The notes under the pieces are model-generated. The model searched no databases. It saw only the letters and a program-made list of their open reading frames with translations, and had not been told where the DNA came from. A stretch of DNA of 64,000 nucleotides from Oxyruncus cristatus (taxonomy: Eukaryota > Chordata > Aves > Passeriformes > Cotingidae). The stretch lies in the NCBI GenBank assembly GCA_013399855.1, contig VXAY01006251.1:522764-586763 (forward strand), read 5' to 3'. The translations under genes were made by a program, and so were the position numbers. This document shows, one piece after another, positions 61,561 through 64,000 of the stretch. Numbering within the stretch: position 1 is the first letter of the stretch; each line of letters begins with the position of its first letter.

Positions 61561-64000
61561 GACAGATCAGTGCAGCTGGACAGTGACCCACTGTCCAAAT
61601 CGTGCCCTGCCAGAGAGAGGAACAACTGCACTGAGGTTACTGGGGCATTGTCAGAGCTGTCTGGCCTCCAAAACACTCCTTAACCAGAGATTTTTAAAGT
61701 GCATCAGTCTCTGGATCCAAAGTGCTCAAGAGTGCGGCTGCCAAGGTAGTTCTAAATTTCTGCTCCTTGCAGTTATTGCTACGGGAACATTGCTGGCGTA
61801 ACATTTTCTCCTGGAGCCTTCCTAGAGCACCTGCTTCTTTCACCGTGTGTGCAAACATCAGCCAGGACAGATGCTCAGGAAAGAGCTGAAACCCCAAAGC
61901 TCACAGGGCTGACACCCTTTATCAGAAAAGAGGCCACCCAAGTTCTTGATTTAAGGAGGGAGGCAGGAAGGAGTCTTTGAAGAAGAAGAAGCTTCCTTAA
62001 AGTGTTTAAGGAAACCCTTTCCAGAGAGAATATTAAAAATGCATGGGTGGGGTGGGAGAGAAAGAATTCTTATTTATGTATAAAGTTACACATGGAGACA
62101 ATGTCCAAAATCACTGAAAAAAAGAGTCTGTGTGTCTCTGTTTTCCTGAGTTATGACAGCATGTGTTTAGTATTATGGCTAATACATTTTAGGAGCCAAA
62201 GTTAACATCTTCCAAAGCATAAAGGGTTTTTTGGTCTGTGTTTTTTGGTTTTTGTTTTTTTGGTTTGTTTTTTTTTTTTAAAGCTCAGTTAAATTCTAGC
62301 ATTTCAAACCTACTTAAACATAACAACATAAAAATCTCTGGAAACTCTTCATTTAGTTTTTTGTAGTCAAAACAATTATGTAATTGGATAAGCAATCAGG
62401 TCAGTTCAAATTGGTGGAACTCGGCATTACGGGGCAGAAAAAAATATATTTGAACCTGCAGAAAAAATTAATGTAAGAAATACAGTGGGTTTTTGTTTTT
62501 TGTTGTTTTTTTCATTAAGAAAGGACAACCACACAGATCTTGTCTAAGGGCACCTCGCTGTAGCTTAGGGAAACAAACTGAAAGACTTCATGGGATGATG
62601 CATCGTGCACATCCCACAGCACAGAGCTGCCACAGAACAGCTGGATGGAAGGAAAGGTGGGTGGAGAGGGTGTCTTTGGAGGCTTTGCAGGCAAATGTCA
62701 AATTCTTGCACCCCAGTGTACGACATTTCAGCTGTTGTCTGTGGGTTTTGTGTGCTCAGAGTGTTGGAATGAGCACGGTCCGGAGGCAGCGAGGGCCGAT
62801 GGGAGCAGTTTGTGCCTCCCCATCCAAGCAATGCATCCATGAGATCAACAAGATGGCAAGGTATATATATGTGTTTCCCAAATGGCTTAAGTAATTTGTC
62901 TTTAACTCAGACTTCTTTTTGTTTGTGGAATAAGGGATTTCACTTTTAACCAGATCACTTCAAAACAAGATGCTGGGAGCTGTGACTGTGTATGTTTTGG
63001 CAGGGGATTTTTGTGGAGCTGCGGGTAGGAAGATTGTAGGACTGGTGTGTTAGGAGGATTTCTAATGCAGGAGAGGGCACAAAACTAAAAGGATGCTGTT
63101 TTCCCCAAAATCAGTTCTCCCACATCCTCTCCCCTCTGATGGCCTTCTGCTCCGAGCTGGCTGGTAGTGGCAGATCCTTGCTATGATGTCATACTGCCAG
63201 GAGATGTATGTGGGACACTGTGGGAGCAGTGGGCAGGACAGGCTCAGTCCCCCTGGCTGATTTTGCCAGGACCAGGTTTTCGGCAAGGGTCTTTGTTCAG
63301 GACTAACAGATTCGGCTTCTTTTTTTTTCTTCAGTTATTAATTGCCTAAGAAAATATAGAACTTCTATTTATTATTGACACAGGGACTTTCTTTAATGAT
63401 TTTCTTGTCTTAGGGACCTAAAGACCAAGGTCAGGACTCACTGCAGCACTTCATAATGCCTAGAGAAGGGGACCACTGACAGCAGAAGCCATGATCCCTT
63501 CCAGGAGTCAGTTCTGGCAAGAGAAGGAAAGCACAAAGCTGATGGAGTTTCTCACCTCATTCCTCCCTCATCCAAGGACAGTTAATTCCATATGGTTTAA
63601 AGCAGGGAAACTGAACAAGAAGCAAAAAGGCCCCTTAATTAAAACCTGAGGGATTCGGCACAAACTCAGTGCCACCCAGTGTCAGCCAGAGTTCCCATCC
63701 ATCCAAGCCCGATTTCCTGTAATTTGTTTCATCTCACCAAAACAGTGCCTAACAAATCACCTTCTCAGATAGCATGGGGAGATAAGCTGTAATTCCACAA
63801 CACAGCAACTGGAAACAAAAAGGACTCCTTGGGCAAAGAGCAACCCAAGCAGGGAGACGAAGAGTTCTGGTGGTTTTCTTCACGAGCTGAGCAGTTCTGG
63901 TTTTTAATCCATCAGAAACACTGAATGGTTAACTTGATTGATACTGGCATTGCCCAGGCTGCCAAATATCTAGCAGCTGATAGCTAATTTGTACAGCTTC
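61561..64000. other. Intergenic DNA without a recognisable gene
   Basis: T/G-rich low-complexity sequence at about 62224-62280, otherwise no repeats or gene structure recognised. An open frame of 133 codons (62493-62894) has no protein-like features. Confidence 0.55.

Noticed and set aside
1..64000. tRNA, rRNA, snRNA or endogenous retrovirus sequences
   Set aside because: Read-through by eye on both strands found no A/B-box cloverleaf, no rRNA core sequence and no gag/pol/env-like frames or LTR pairs; a covariance-model search could still reveal small RNAs.

Overview
The window is vertebrate nuclear DNA and most probably avian. The coding exons are few and far apart, introns follow GT-AG rules, the only dispersed repeats I can recognise are CR1 LINE fragments, and simple repeats are short. 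The gene order CDCA4 - (SERTA gene) - CLBA1 also fits the bird counterpart of the human 14q32.33 region. I cannot name the species. One assembly gap of 909 N lies at 14102-15010, inside a CpG-rich stretch.

Three protein-coding genes are well supported. CDCA4 (+) has its whole coding region in one exon at 5161-5910. A second SERTA-domain gene (+), a close tandem relative of CDCA4 with a SERTAD2-like C-terminal half, has its coding exon at 25511-26362. CLBA1 (-), the aftiphilin-related clathrin-binding-box gene, was assembled by hand as five coding exons between 42843 and 34642, giving a 339-residue product. Every splice junction is GT-AG and the phases agree throughout. The two SERTA genes run toward CLBA1, so the pair converges on it.

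Layout: 1-5154 is sequence upstream of CDCA4, probably its intron 1. CDCA4 and its 3'UTR occupy 5155 to about 6740. From there to about 13880 I see no gene. A CpG-rich stretch containing the gap (13880-15260) is the likely promoter and 5' exon of the second SERTA gene, followed by a roughly 10-kb intron, the coding exon and a long AT-rich 3'UTR to about 29180. A mostly empty interval (29.2-34.0 kb) holds a CR1 scrap and a candidate GC-rich terminal exon on the minus strand. CLBA1 spans about 34.0-44.0 kb, with a CpG-island promoter at 43.7-44.2 kb. From 44.4 to 64.0 kb I find no firm gene, only three CR1 elements, simple repeats and one candidate minus-strand exon near 59.5-59.8 kb.

By family knowledge, SERTA proteins are small nuclear co-regulators linking the cell cycle and E2F-dependent transcription. 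CLBA1 belongs to clathrin-mediated trafficking. The neighbours therefore share synteny rather than an obvious pathway. The point most worth following is the second SERTA gene lying between CDCA4 and CLBA1, where human gene order as I recall it has none.
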